Program-made: the position numbers and the translations under genes
Source of the DNA: Marinicella pacifica
GTDB taxonomy: Bacteria; Pseudomonadota; Gammaproteobacteria; Xanthomonadales; Marinicellaceae
Assembly: GCF_014636635.1 (NCBI RefSeq)
Contig: NZ_BMEO01000004.1
Coordinates: 1 to 64,000, forward strand
DNA: 64,000 nucleotides
Reading direction: 5' to 3'
The notes under the pieces: model-generated
Told to the model about the DNA's origin: nothing
What the model saw: the letters and a program-made list of their open reading frames with translations, nothing else
Databases searched by the model: none
Part shown: one piece after another, positions 44,854 through 54,120 of the stretch
Position numbering within the stretch: the stretch's first letter is position 1
How the letters are laid out: every line of letters begins with the position of its first letter

Positions 44854-45795
44854 TTATTGAAACACCTCATAGCGACTGAATATATCATCCACTATTTCTT
44901 TATTCACAACAACTTCATATTGGGCATACTCATCAATAACACTCTGGAAACGTCGCTGCATACTTTTGGCCACTATTTCGTTAACCATCTCTTCTTTTAC
45001 CTGCTCAAAAGGGATTGGTTGAGCCGCTAAGATATTATTAACACGAACAATATACCAGTTTTCATCTTTTTCAAAAACAGCCGAAACCAAACCAATTTGA
45101 GATTGAAAGACCTGATCCGCAAATGGATAGCGGAAACCTGATTGTTTAAATAAACCCAATTGACCTGAATTCATATCAGCGGTGCTGTCTTCTGATAATT
45201 CTTGGGCTTTTGCAGAAAAGGCCGACACCGTATCATCCGCCATCAGTTGTTTAACCAATGTTAATGCCTCTTGCTGGCTATACTTATCCTGCGAAAGTTG
45301 AATCATGGCCAAATCCCTCTGTTCTGGTTTGACGTAATTCGACTTGGCAGTTCGGTAGCGATCATAAGCCAATTTTTCCGCTTGTTTTCGGTCGATATCC
45401 TGCAAAATATATTCTTTCAGGGCCGCATATAAGGCTTTTTTAGTTAAATAATCTTGATAAGATTTTTTAAACACTTCCACCGATAAACCCATTCGATTTA
45501 TGAATTCATCATCCAATTCATTTTCACTTTGTTTAATATCTTCGATAACAGCTTGAAAATACGGGTCATCTATTAATTTTGAATCTTTCAGGTACTGGTT
45601 AATGATATTCATATTCAGCATACCCAAAATATCTTTTTCTAACTGATATTTATCATAGGAAATGCTTTTTCTGACATGCCCGGGCAAATCATGGATATAA
45701 CTGTCCACATCACCGACCGGAACCTGAGCGCCATGTTGCTCGATCAAGACTTCACCTTGACCGAGCAACAACATAAACAATACAACTAGTTTCAT
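44854..45795 (-). CDS. Periplasmic parvulin-type peptidyl-prolyl isomerase
   Basis: 313 residues. A hydrophobic N-terminal signal (about 1-15) precedes a SurA/PpiC-like helical chaperone part (about 30-150). A parvulin domain (about 160-265) includes QRDLAMIQLSQ, GQLGLFKQSGF and a G-LVSAVFEKDENWYIVRV core. The frame is open upstream within the previous gene, but the signal peptide starts at 45795, joined to the previous stop as TAATATG. By position it may fold the Ig-like secreted protein encoded just before it. That link is inferred. Confidence 0.85.
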   Translation of the reverse strand: MKLVVLFMLLLGQGEVLIEQHGAQVPVGDVDSYIHDLPGHVRKSISYDKYQLEKDILGMLNMNIINQYLKDSKLIDDPYFQAVIEDIKQSENELDDEFINRMGLSVEVFKKSYQDYLTKKALYAALKEYILQDIDRKQAEKLAYDRYRTAKSNYVKPEQRDLAMIQLSQDKYSQQEALTLVKQLMADDTVSAFSAKAQELSEDSTADMNSGQLGLFKQSGFRYPFADQVFQSQIGLVSAVFEKDENWYIVRVNNILAAQPIPFEQVKEEMVNEIVAKSMQRRFQSVIDEYAQYEVVVNKEIVDDIFSRYEVFQ

Positions 45796-45796
45796 A

Positions 45797-47176
45797 TTAA
45801 AAGGGATCCCATGCTTTTTCACCCCAGAAAATGGCACAGCCATTGCTGATAGCTGAATTACATTCCTCACCCGGACCCTGTAAGACATTATTAAAGTTGG
45901 TACCGTCATAGGGTTGTGAGAACACAAAATTAATGTAATATTTTTTACCTTTTTCTAAATGACAGAAGTTAGGCTGATTACCCCAAAAAGAATTAGCAAC
46001 CGCACTTCGAGTCGATAACAACACGTTATTTCCTACGATTTGAGCAACACATCGCGCTGTAGCAGGATTGAAGTTACCCGGACATTCACTGATTGAGAAT
46101 GTGGTGGGTCCTTGTTCTCCCCAGCCCGGAGAAGTGGTAAATGAGAATTTAATATCTAAATCCTGATTGGGCACCTGTACATTTTCAATGGTGATAAAAT
46201 TCACTTCCGGATTAATGTGATTAATCATTTGTTTGGTGGTGTTATCCGGGTGATAAAAAGGTGCGCCAAATCCATTAACACCAGGTGTGGCTCTTTTCCC
46301 AGCTGTATATGTGTCGGTATAATCCCATACGGTTGCTGTTAAACTCGGCGGCTTCCAAATATCAACCTGAGCGCAATTGGCCGGAGTTCCACCACCACCG
46401 CTACTTGCATTATCGATGGTAATGGCTCTTTGAACAGGACTGCCGCCCGAATTAGTACAGGTCAAACGTAAAACAGGTTCATCTTCGATAAAAATAGACT
46501 CTGATCCGGAGCTACCACGTGTTCCGGTCCATCCACCATTATTAAACGCTGTACTGGTGGCAGTACAGGACCCCGTTAGATTAGAGACACTCCATTGAAT
46601 GGTGTAATTGCCATCATTGGGAATGGTCGGATTGGAACCGGGATATTGAGAAAGTTGAAAAGTATTGATTGTTGGAGTGGTTGGAGTTGTATTACCACCT
46701 GATTTCTGCACCAACTGAAACTCTTGATAACTGCTGCCTGTATTGTAGTTGTTGCAGGTTAAACGTAAAGTTGTTGGCAACTGGGTTACGGTTACATTGG
46801 GTTGGACATATGCGCCCGGTGCCGCATTTTTGTTACCGGACCATAAAGCCGCTCCCTGAGTAACAGAAGCGCTGCAGTTGGTTCCATCGGTATAAGCAAC
46901 AGCCCAATTGACATCAATCGTGTCATTGGGGTTAATGGCGTATTCACTCGGGTAAAAACCGATAATGGCTTTTTGAGAGGGCGGCTCATCGACAATCAAT
47001 TTATTGCCAATGGTTTGTACAGTAATGTCACCGGTGTTGATATCAATGGTGGCATTACCTTGAATGTCTGTTTGTTGGCCGTTACTGAAAATTAACTTTT
47101 TGTTTTGTGCGTGGGACACACCGGTTAACACCATCAGTAACAAAGCCATATAAGTTAAGGATTTAATTTTTTTCAT
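45797..47176 (-). CDS. Secreted protein with two Ig-like repeats, unknown function
   Basis: 459 residues. A signal peptide (about 1-23, ending VSHAQ) is followed by a repetitive beta segment (GNATIDINTGDITVQT). Two Ig-like repeats (about 60-155 and 165-260) each have a V-N/Q-W strand and a cysteine pair ending in LRLTCNN or LRLTCTN. After a GGGG linker comes a domain of about 190 residues with four more cysteines and DLDIKFSF and KYYINFVFS strands. I recognise no family. It is the first gene of the operon that continues with the isomerase and the glycan exporter, two bases apart. Confidence 0.7.
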   Translation of the reverse strand: MKKIKSLTYMALLLMVLTGVSHAQNKKLIFSNGQQTDIQGNATIDINTGDITVQTIGNKLIVDEPPSQKAIIGFYPSEYAINPNDTIDVNWAVAYTDGTNCSASVTQGAALWSGNKNAAPGAYVQPNVTVTQLPTTLRLTCNNYNTGSSYQEFQLVQKSGGNTTPTTPTINTFQLSQYPGSNPTIPNDGNYTIQWSVSNLTGSCTATSTAFNNGGWTGTRGSSGSESIFIEDEPVLRLTCTNSGGSPVQRAITIDNASSGGGGTPANCAQVDIWKPPSLTATVWDYTDTYTAGKRATPGVNGFGAPFYHPDNTTKQMINHINPEVNFITIENVQVPNQDLDIKFSFTTSPGWGEQGPTTFSISECPGNFNPATARCVAQIVGNNVLLSTRSAVANSFWGNQPNFCHLEKGKKYYINFVFSQPYDGTNFNNVLQGPGEECNSAISNGCAIFWGEKAWDPF

Positions 47177-47204
47177 AGAGAATCTCATTTTCGCAGTAAC
47201 CCAC

Positions 47205-47210
47205 ATTATA
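47205..47210 (-). promoter_or_regulatory. -10 box for the surface-glycan operon
   Basis: On the minus strand TATAAT (47210-47205) lies 28 bases before the ATG of the Ig-like gene; GAGA lies six bases before that ATG. No good -35 is present, and the sequence upstream is strongly AT-rich, which may act as an UP element. The whole eight-gene run probably depends on this promoter. Confidence 0.4.
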
Positions 47211-47303
47211 GCCAAAATAATGTTAATTTTTTATATATTTATTCAGTTTAAAATGGTAATTAAAATAAATTGGCAACAATCCTATTTATATTGACCTAAA
47301 ACC

Positions 47304-47338
47304 ATAAAAAAAGGCAGGTATAAAACCTGCCTTTTATT
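47304..47338 (-). terminator. Rho-independent terminator of the abundant secreted protein gene
   Basis: On the minus strand AAGGCAGGT pairs with ACCTGCCTT around a five-base loop and is followed by TTTTTTTAT, about 20 bases after the stop codon. It insulates this gene from the glycan operon. Confidence 0.92.
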
Positions 47339-47356
47339 TTCAAACCAACTTTTGGT

Positions 47357-48796
47357 TTATGGCTGTGTAGGCAACGCTGAATTAACGCGACCTTTGTGGT
47401 TAAACAAACCACCATACTGAGCCAGAAGACCTGGTTGAGCATTGTTGTTTGTAAAACGTTGTACCATAAAGCCGGCAACCGGAAGACCAACATAAGGAGT
47501 ACCGTTAGCAGGTACCATCACATTAGCTGGGTTTTTAAAGTTAACACGCGCCCAACCGTTTGCAGTTCCGCCGCTGACGCCTTCCACTGAAGTCAGGTTG
47601 TTAGCACCCAAGAAGTTGTAATCACCAACAACACCACCTGGAGGACGGAATTCAATTGTATTCGCTTCGTAACACAATTGTGGATCCGAGCCACCTGGAG
47701 GAGGTGGAGAAATACCGCCTTGAGTGGTATTAAATTTCTCTTCACGATCCCAAACATTAATGGTGAATGTTTCACAAGCTTTATAACCATCCCATTGGCT
47801 GGTGAACGGAGGAATGGTCGTGCCATTAACGTGGAAGTATTTAGTTGGGAATGTAACGACCCATTGTGACTTACCTTCTACGTCAGATTCAAAGTTATAC
47901 TCATTGTACACTTCGTCACGCATAAACACGGCAGATACAGCTTGTGCACCAGATATCCACGAGCTTGACAATGCTACACCATCGTTAAATACGACACTGT
48001 TGGTAGTACCATCAGCAATGTTTGGTGACAAAGAACCTGGGTTGGTATGGTTGAATGAACCCTCAGGCCAGAAGTCCTGTAAAGCAACGGCGTCATAGCT
48101 GACGTTAAAACCTTCTTCAACACCCACAATAGAAGCCGCACCGAATAAACCGCCGGTAGCAGGTTCCATATCTGTGTTAGGGTTCACGGCCCAAGCACCT
48201 GCGTTCCAAGAGTCTTCTAAGAAGCCACAGTCAAGTGGCACACCAGAACTAGTATGGGTCGCAGCAGCACCGTGAGCACCAATTACTTCACCCATTTCCA
48301 ATACTTCAAAGTGACCTTCGCGTGAACGAACTAAATCCGCAGTTGAAGGGTCATTAGTTAACAAGAAATCTTTTTCAATTTCATATGGTAAGAACTCTTG
48401 CAAAGACTTGTTCAAGCGCGGCGCACAAGAATTGTCTGAAGAAGCGTGAGCACCACTGTCTTCACCAGCGTGATTAAGGTAACCGTTGGCGATATTAGAA
48501 GTCCAAGGACCAATCACACCGGTCCAGACATCATACTCAGATAAGTAAACGTTAAAGTCAAGCACCTCGCGAGAGTTTTTACCTTCTAAGAAACGTACTT
48601 TAATCGCTTTAACAGCTTCAGTTGTGTTAACAACAGAATACGTGGTGTTTAAACCGTTATGTAAACTGTAGTAAGGATAAATCAATACTTGACCGGTACC
48701 TTCTGGGTTAACGTGAACGGCATTACCCACAGAGGCAACACCGGCTACACCCGCTAAACCAGCGATAACGGCAGTAGTTAGTTTGTTTTTCTTCAT
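47357..48796 (-). CDS. Secreted cell-surface protein of unknown function
   Basis: 479 residues. A signal peptide (about 1-30, ending VGNA) precedes a conserved-looking start, VHVNPEGTGQVLIYPYYS, and then a beta-rich region with VVNTTEAVKAIKVRFLEGKNSREVLDFNVYLS. Few cysteines, a proline/glycine patch (ISPPPPGGSDP) at about 368, and no C-terminal anchor. The start at 48796 has GGAG six bases upstream. A strong terminator, a perfect -10 and the good ribosome binding site suggest high expression. I recognise the N-terminal pattern from marine gammaproteobacterial hypothetical proteins but know no function. Confidence 0.75.
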   Translation of the reverse strand: MKKNKLTTAVIAGLAGVAGVASVGNAVHVNPEGTGQVLIYPYYSLHNGLNTTYSVVNTTEAVKAIKVRFLEGKNSREVLDFNVYLSEYDVWTGVIGPWTSNIANGYLNHAGEDSGAHASSDNSCAPRLNKSLQEFLPYEIEKDFLLTNDPSTADLVRSREGHFEVLEMGEVIGAHGAAATHTSSGVPLDCGFLEDSWNAGAWAVNPNTDMEPATGGLFGAASIVGVEEGFNVSYDAVALQDFWPEGSFNHTNPGSLSPNIADGTTNSVVFNDGVALSSSWISGAQAVSAVFMRDEVYNEYNFESDVEGKSQWVVTFPTKYFHVNGTTIPPFTSQWDGYKACETFTINVWDREEKFNTTQGGISPPPPGGSDPQLCYEANTIEFRPPGGVVGDYNFLGANNLTSVEGVSGGTANGWARVNFKNPANVMVPANGTPYVGLPVAGFMVQRFTNNNAQPGLLAQYGGLFNHKGRVNSALPTQP

Positions 48797-48888
48797 TTCT
48801 AACTCCAAAATTATAATTAAAATCAGGGCTATTTATTAATATCCCCGCTCATATGAACGAAGCTATACAAGATAGCATGGCAAATCAT

Positions 48889-48894
48889 ATTATA
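48889..48894 (-). promoter_or_regulatory. -10 box for the abundant secreted protein gene
   Basis: On the minus strand TATAAT (48894-48889) lies 92 bases before the start codon, giving a leader of about 85 bases with an inverted repeat GCTAT-N5-ATAGC. The -35 is not convincing. The remaining bases to 49071 hold nothing that I can identify. Confidence 0.35.
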
Positions 48895-49071
48895 AGTACA
48901 GGCCTTTCACAAGGACTAATTTAAAAAAAATAATCACTGATCTGCACAACAGGGCTCGTTAGTTCCTGCTACTTCGCACAAAAGCATGGATTATTTTAAC
49001 AACATTTTTCATGAAAGCAATAAAATTCAAGTGCTTTTAACAGATAAATACAAGGTTTTTGTATGCCTGAA

Positions 49072-49479
49072 TTAAAGTTCGGTGCTTTTCTTCGGCAGGT
49101 AATACCATTTGCCGCCGTCTTTAATCCAGCTCTCCTTAATATCGGTTTTTGCACTGGCTTCACCAAAAGCACGTCGAGAGAACTTATAGGTGTAATCAAT
49201 TTTCATGTTGACTGAACAAGCATCCTCAGTACAGTCTTTATCCATAAATTCAGCACCGTTCCACTGGATATTCATTTGGGCTTTTTGGATGCGCATCTGG
49301 TAAGTCACCAGATCTTCCAGCTCGCGATAGGATGGGGCAATATATTCATAGGCTTTTTTATAGTCACTGTTGACCAAAGCCTGCCATCTTTCGACGGCTT
49401 TGGTATCAACATCATCCACAGTTTCTCCACAACCGGATAATAAAGCGGCTAATACAGCCAATAACAGGGTTTTTTTCAT
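49072..49479 (-). CDS. NTF2-like lipoprotein at the end of the type II secretion operon
   Basis: 135 residues. The signal peptide ends in the lipobox LLSGC (cysteine about 17). The mature part has the pattern of a small NTF2/SnoaL-like domain: helices at AVERWQALVNSDYKKAYEYIAPSYRE (quoted in part; about 28-53), then beta strands ending WIKDGGKWYYLP. Two cysteines lie close together (CTEDAC). It overlaps the gspD stop by four bases, so it is translated with the secretin. It may be an accessory of secretin assembly, but it does not resemble known pilotins. Confidence 0.65.
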   Translation of the reverse strand: MKKTLLLAVLAALLSGCGETVDDVDTKAVERWQALVNSDYKKAYEYIAPSYRELEDLVTYQMRIQKAQMNIQWNGAEFMDKDCTEDACSVNMKIDYTYKFSRRAFGEASAKTDIKESWIKDGGKWYYLPKKSTEL

Positions 49480-51668
49480 GGTTGATCTCCTTGGGTATTT
49501 TGCTCAGTTTCTAATGGTTTTTCAGATTGATTATTTTCAGTGTCATACTTGCCCCGGGTTGCGGTGGTGGTCATGGGCTTAATCGGTTGCAAGCCTTTAA
49601 ATTTCTTGGCGTATTCTTCAGTGACAAGACGCGCTTGTTCGGGATTTTCAATAACGGTTGGCGTAATGAGTAACATCAACTCTGTGCGCTTAGTCGTGTT
49701 ACTTTTTGATCCAAATAAATTACCCACCAACGGTATGCGGCTTAATAGCGGCACACCGGAACGATTATATATGTCATTATCCTGAATCAAACCACCCATA
49801 ACAATGGTATTGCCACTTTGTACTGCAATTTCAGTTGTCAACGCGCGGGTTGAAATAGGCGGTTGTCCGCCCTCCGAACTGGGTGTGCCGGGTGCACTCA
49901 CATCTTGATTAATTTCCATATACACCAAACCGCCCGGATTCACCCGCGGGGTAATATCAACCTGAACACCGGTCTGGATATAACGTGTATTAGTGATGGT
50001 GCCGGTGTTGTTGCCGGTATTGCCTAAACTACCCACATTGGTGATGGGAATCTGATCACCGACATTAATGGTGGCATTTTTATTATTCAACACCAACATA
50101 GACGGTGAGGATAACAGCGCCACCCGGCCTGATGATTCTTTCATGTCTAAAATAGCTTCTGCACTGGTGCCGACAAAACGATAATAAGCCCCACCTGAAT
50201 TAAGTGTTGAACCTATGGTTCCAAAATCATAGGGCCAGGACTTATTCTCAGGGCCACTCACCGGTCCGGTATTCGCCTCTTCGCCAAAAAACAATTGCAT
50301 ACCATGAGAAATCTGATCATCTAAACTCACTTCGATAATTTTTAACTCAACCAAAACCTGCAATGGCTCAATATCCAGGCGCTTAATGGCTGATAATATT
50401 TTTTCATAATCACTGACCCCTGCTTTAATCAATAACTGATTGGAGTCTTCAATCGCCGAAATATGGATGTCGTTATCACCACCACCCGAACTGCTGCGGC
50501 GCACCGAGGTTGGGGTGTTTGCGGCTCCTGAGGAAGACACTTCACGGCCTTCTTGTCCGGGGGTTACCGAGCCACCGGAGGCTTTGCGCGAGGTGCTGCG
50601 TCCGCCACTGCCACCAAAGACATCATTTAAATAGCCGGCCAGGTCATCGGCTTTGATGTTTTTGACGCTATAAACATACAGGTTTGAGGCACCATCGGCA
50701 TCGGCCCGGTCCAGACGCTTGATCCATTTCTCCGCTTTGCTTAAATAATCTTCTTGCGGCGTGATGACCATGACTGCATTAAGCCGTTCAAGCGGCAAAA
50801 AACGAAACATGCCGGCCAAGGGGTTTTCGGCGCCTTCACCAAACAGGGCTTCCAGCTCAACGATAATATCGGCGGCATCCACCCGTTCTAAATAAAAAAT
50901 GCCGGTGGACATGCCGGCCAGCCAATCCACATCAAATATCTTGATGGTTTTTAAGTAGTTATTCAGTTCGGCATAATTGCCGGCCAAAAACAGCATATTG
51001 CGGGCATTATCGGCTTTGACAATGGCCCCCTCCTGGGCATAGGGTTCCAGAATTTTTTCCATTTCAGTCGGCGCAATGTAATCCAAAGGTACGGCCATCA
51101 CCTGATAACCCTGACTGCTGATGGCTTGCTCCAGTTGCGGCGTTAACAATCCTTTGATGGCCTCTTTTTGAGGCAACACATGATAGCGGTCGTCATTACG
51201 CACCAGGGCGGCGTTATTCCAACTCAGCATCATTTCCAAAATTGGCAGAATTTGTTTGCGACTCACCGGGCGGGCCGTGGCAAAGGTGACTTTACCGTTC
51301 ACGCCGGGTGCAATCACATAGTTTTCTTTCAGTATCTCACCCAATATAAAATGCACCACCGCCTGCAGGGACTCGCCTTCAAAGTTAAAAGTAATTTCCC
51401 CTTTTTGACTAACGCTCGGTGCGGATGACCGGGTGGCATCGTAATTTATGAATTCACCGCTGCCCGGATACATTTCATTGCCGGTTTTTTCAGGCGTGGT
51501 GTCGCTGTCCTCTTTAAAGACTTCTCCGGAGTAAGCGGTGGAATCCATGCCTTTGAGGTAATTGGGCTGTTCAAGTTCACCGCTTAAATCTCTCGGCTGG
51601 GAAGCACATCCGCCTAAATAAATCAGGACAAAAATAAGGCTTAATTTAGTTATCGGGTAAATTTTCAT
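49476..51668 (-). CDS. gspD: Type II secretion secretin GspD (XpsD type)
   Basis: 730 residues. The signal peptide ends in a lipobox (LGGC, cysteine about 21), so the secretin is itself a lipoprotein, as in Xanthomonas XpsD. The N0-N3 domains span about 90-430, with a serine/glycine-rich insert around 355-400 (GGSGGRSTSRKASGG). The secretin core (about 440-680) has VALLSSPSMLVLNNKNATINVG and GNTIVMGGLIQD. It forms the outer-membrane channel. Self-lipidation may remove the need for a pilotin. It follows xpsN with a four-base overlap. Confidence 0.95.
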   Translation of the reverse strand: MKIYPITKLSLIFVLIYLGGCASQPRDLSGELEQPNYLKGMDSTAYSGEVFKEDSDTTPEKTGNEMYPGSGEFINYDATRSSAPSVSQKGEITFNFEGESLQAVVHFILGEILKENYVIAPGVNGKVTFATARPVSRKQILPILEMMLSWNNAALVRNDDRYHVLPQKEAIKGLLTPQLEQAISSQGYQVMAVPLDYIAPTEMEKILEPYAQEGAIVKADNARNMLFLAGNYAELNNYLKTIKIFDVDWLAGMSTGIFYLERVDAADIIVELEALFGEGAENPLAGMFRFLPLERLNAVMVITPQEDYLSKAEKWIKRLDRADADGASNLYVYSVKNIKADDLAGYLNDVFGGSGGRSTSRKASGGSVTPGQEGREVSSSGAANTPTSVRRSSSGGGDNDIHISAIEDSNQLLIKAGVSDYEKILSAIKRLDIEPLQVLVELKIIEVSLDDQISHGMQLFFGEEANTGPVSGPENKSWPYDFGTIGSTLNSGGAYYRFVGTSAEAILDMKESSGRVALLSSPSMLVLNNKNATINVGDQIPITNVGSLGNTGNNTGTITNTRYIQTGVQVDITPRVNPGGLVYMEINQDVSAPGTPSSEGGQPPISTRALTTEIAVQSGNTIVMGGLIQDNDIYNRSGVPLLSRIPLVGNLFGSKSNTTKRTELMLLITPTVIENPEQARLVTEEYAKKFKGLQPIKPMTTTATRGKYDTENNQSEKPLETEQNTQGDQP

Positions 51669-52384
51669 TGTTCATTTCCTTGGGCTGCTTTGGCTCTCAT
51701 TTCAGCGCGTCGTTCGGCAATTTTGCGGCGAATTTCTTCCGCCTTCTTTTGCCTCAGTTGTTCAGGCGTCAATGTTGTCTCATCATTGTCCGCAGTTGGG
51801 TTGTTTTTGTTGTTACGATTATTCTGTGGCCGGTTTTGATTGGCTGTGTTCTTGTTTAAGGCACCACTGAAGACTTCAAGTTCCAATTCAACCGGTTCCT
51901 GGCCTTCGGCAACAAAGGTCACTTTGCGTTTATCAATCCGATCCACCATCCACATGCCTTGTTCTCCGTCTAAGGGCATCCCTTCTTTCAGAGTCAATCG
52001 TTCGTTGGTCAATTGGTCCTGGATCATGACATAACTGCTGTTACCGGTGATGATGATACTCGTTACCTGAGCTTTGAGGGGTTTAATTTCAATCACTTCA
52101 GGCCCCTGCCCGGTTTGTTCTTCAACCACCAAAGGTGCCACAAAAGGCTGTCTGTCTTCACGAAACAACGGGGTCTGGGTAATGCGATCAATCACCTCCG
52201 GTTTAATATCCGGTGCCGCCAAATCATCTTTGGCGGTCACCAGCTGTTCGATTTGGTTTTCATCAAAAGGTTCCGCCTGAATCTCGCTGACACCTCGTCC
52301 CCAGCCGATAAACTGTAAAGCCGCCACAATCAGCAATAAGCCAATCGCAGCAACCAGGGCATTCACCAGCCAATTACTCTTCAT
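51665..52384 (-). CDS. xpsN: Type II secretion protein N (XpsN/GspC-like)
   Basis: 239 residues. One N-terminal membrane helix (about 7-27) is followed by a periplasmic region with a GspC-like homology region (about 100-170: SIIITGNSSYVMIQDQ, LTLKEGMPLDGE). The C-terminus is an asparagine-rich linker and a charged coiled coil (about 180-239), with no PDZ domain. Position between gspM and gspD matches XpsN, which replaces GspC in bridging the inner-membrane platform to the secretin. Confidence 0.82.
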   Translation of the reverse strand: MKSNWLVNALVAAIGLLLIVAALQFIGWGRGVSEIQAEPFDENQIEQLVTAKDDLAAPDIKPEVIDRITQTPLFREDRQPFVAPLVVEEQTGQGPEVIEIKPLKAQVTSIIITGNSSYVMIQDQLTNERLTLKEGMPLDGEQGMWMVDRIDKRKVTFVAEGQEPVELELEVFSGALNKNTANQNRPQNNRNNKNNPTADNDETTLTPEQLRQKKAEEIRRKIAERRAEMRAKAAQGNEQ

Positions 52385-52985
52385 CGCCGGTCTCCACCAA
52401 TTTCTTCATGTAAGCATACAGAATGAATCGTATTTCCAGACTTTCCTCTTCAGCCTGTTCCTGACCACGCCGATAGCGCTGCACATTGCGGGATTCAATG
52501 CGCAAGTCATCGATAAACAAACTGGGTTTGTGTTCTTCTATTTGTTGCAAAACATGCATAAAGACATCAAACTGGCAGCGCATTCTAACCCGAAGAATGA
52601 TTTTTTCAAACTGTTGCGGATCACGATCCTGGGTCGGTGACTGACTGATGGACTGACAGGCGTTGTTATCCGGCGACTGCTCGGTGATGATATTTTTTAA
52701 AATGGCGGTGATTTCTGCATTGCCCAGATTTTCGGAATCGGCTTTTAAAAATTCATCGTTGTCACCCACAGCCTGTTTGACCTGCTGAATTTTTTCTTGC
52801 AGTAAGGGTGTTTTGGCTGCTTCATTGATGTATTTTTGGCGTGATTCATTGAGGCTGTTAATTTCTTCATTCAAGCTCGCGTGGTCCACAAAAAACCAGT
52901 GAAAAAACAAGAAATAAACTATCACTAAAACCATGAGTAACGTTGCCAATGCCAGCCAACGGCCTGATTTCTGATCAAGCTCCAT
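52374..52985 (-). CDS. gspM: Type II secretion protein M
   Basis: 203 residues from the chosen ATG. The membrane helix (about 14-32, LALATLLMVLVIVYFLFF) is near the N-terminus, followed by a coiled coil (about 38-75) and a ferredoxin-like domain with a cysteine pair. The frame opens 35 codons further upstream, within gspL. GGAGG six bases before 52985 and the normal topology decide the start. It anchors and partners GspL. Confidence 0.88.
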   Translation of the reverse strand: MELDQKSGRWLALATLLMVLVIVYFLFFHWFFVDHASLNEEINSLNESRQKYINEAAKTPLLQEKIQQVKQAVGDNDEFLKADSENLGNAEITAILKNIITEQSPDNNACQSISQSPTQDRDPQQFEKIILRVRMRCQFDVFMHVLQQIEEHKPSLFIDDLRIESRNVQRYRRGQEQAEEESLEIRFILYAYMKKLVETGDEE

Positions 52986-54120
52986 TGTCCACCTCCGCAG
53001 CACTTTGAGCTTGCAGTTCCGCTTTGATGGTAAATTGCTCTTTTCCGCTTCTCGGGTCAGGCCGGACATTGCCGACGATTTTCGGCTCATACCAGGTGTC
53101 AGAGTCGTTCAATATCGGCACCAATGCATTGGCATTATCCGATTGCCCGACAATTTCCATGCGTTCATTGTCGATGATTATGCGGCTTAAATAGGTGTTG
53201 TTGGGTATTTTCTCATTGAGTTCATGAATCATGAGCACCCGGCTTGGAATTTGTTGTTTTAAATTACCGAGAAAATTGGCGGCCGTAATACTCTGGTTTA
53301 ACTGATTTTCCAACAATTTGGCACGACGCGCGTCTTTTCTGAGTAATTCAACCTGTTCATTGAGGTTTTCAATTTTACTGCGCTTATTATCCAGCGAATT
53401 AAACATAACAAGAGACAACAGCAACAACAATGCCAGACCCAGTCCACCGTATAATTTCCATTTAGACCAGTCCTTTTTTTTGCGCATCTCGACAGGCAGT
53501 AAATTAACCCCCAGCGGTTGAGGCGCTTCATCGCTGCCAACATTAATGTCAATGCCCGATAGCTTAACACCTTTACTGTTAATGGCCTGAAGAATGTTGT
53601 CCAGAATATCCTTTTTAATCACGGCCAGCAATATCAGCACCTTTTCACTGCCATCATCAACAGGCCCTTGTCGCCAGGCAAATACCGCCTCATCGGCACG
53701 AAACGGCACATACTTATCCAGTTCATAAGCCAATACGGAATCAATCTCACCCATCGCCGCCTGGGGCAGTGTCACATTGCGAACAATGGCGTATTGATTC
53801 GACAACAAATAGGTGGTGCTGATATTCACTTCACTTTCGGCAATAAAATGGTTTATCCGGTGCCACCATTCATCGTTTTGTAAATCAGTGTCCTCATCTA
53901 AAGGCGTGAATTGATTGTTTTGATAACGCCACAACATCGGCTTTTCCCGGTCACCCTGGTTGATATAGACGGCCTGGGCTTCGGGAAAAATGCTGTCACG
54001 GTATTTTTCAGGGACCATACGAATCAGCTCTCCGCTCCACCACTGCATAAAAGCACGGATACTGGAATCACGATACCATTGACTCATCGGATTAATTAAA
54101 TTGTCCAGTAAAGCTGTCAT
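52975..54120 (-). CDS. gspL: Type II secretion protein L
   Basis: 381 residues. The cytoplasmic actin-like part (about 40-195) has VLAYELDKYVPFRADEAVF. One membrane helix (about 223-241) and a PilN-like periplasmic domain with coiled coil (NLNEQVELLRKDARRAKLL) follow. It links the ATPase GspE to the membrane platform. It overlaps gspK upstream by four bases and gspM downstream. Confidence 0.9.
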   Translation of the reverse strand: MTALLDNLINPMSQWYRDSSIRAFMQWWSGELIRMVPEKYRDSIFPEAQAVYINQGDREKPMLWRYQNNQFTPLDEDTDLQNDEWWHRINHFIAESEVNISTTYLLSNQYAIVRNVTLPQAAMGEIDSVLAYELDKYVPFRADEAVFAWRQGPVDDGSEKVLILLAVIKKDILDNILQAINSKGVKLSGIDINVGSDEAPQPLGVNLLPVEMRKKKDWSKWKLYGGLGLALLLLLSLVMFNSLDNKRSKIENLNEQVELLRKDARRAKLLENQLNQSITAANFLGNLKQQIPSRVLMIHELNEKIPNNTYLSRIIIDNERMEIVGQSDNANALVPILNDSDTWYEPKIVGNVRPDPRSGKEQFTIKAELQAQSAAEVDNGA

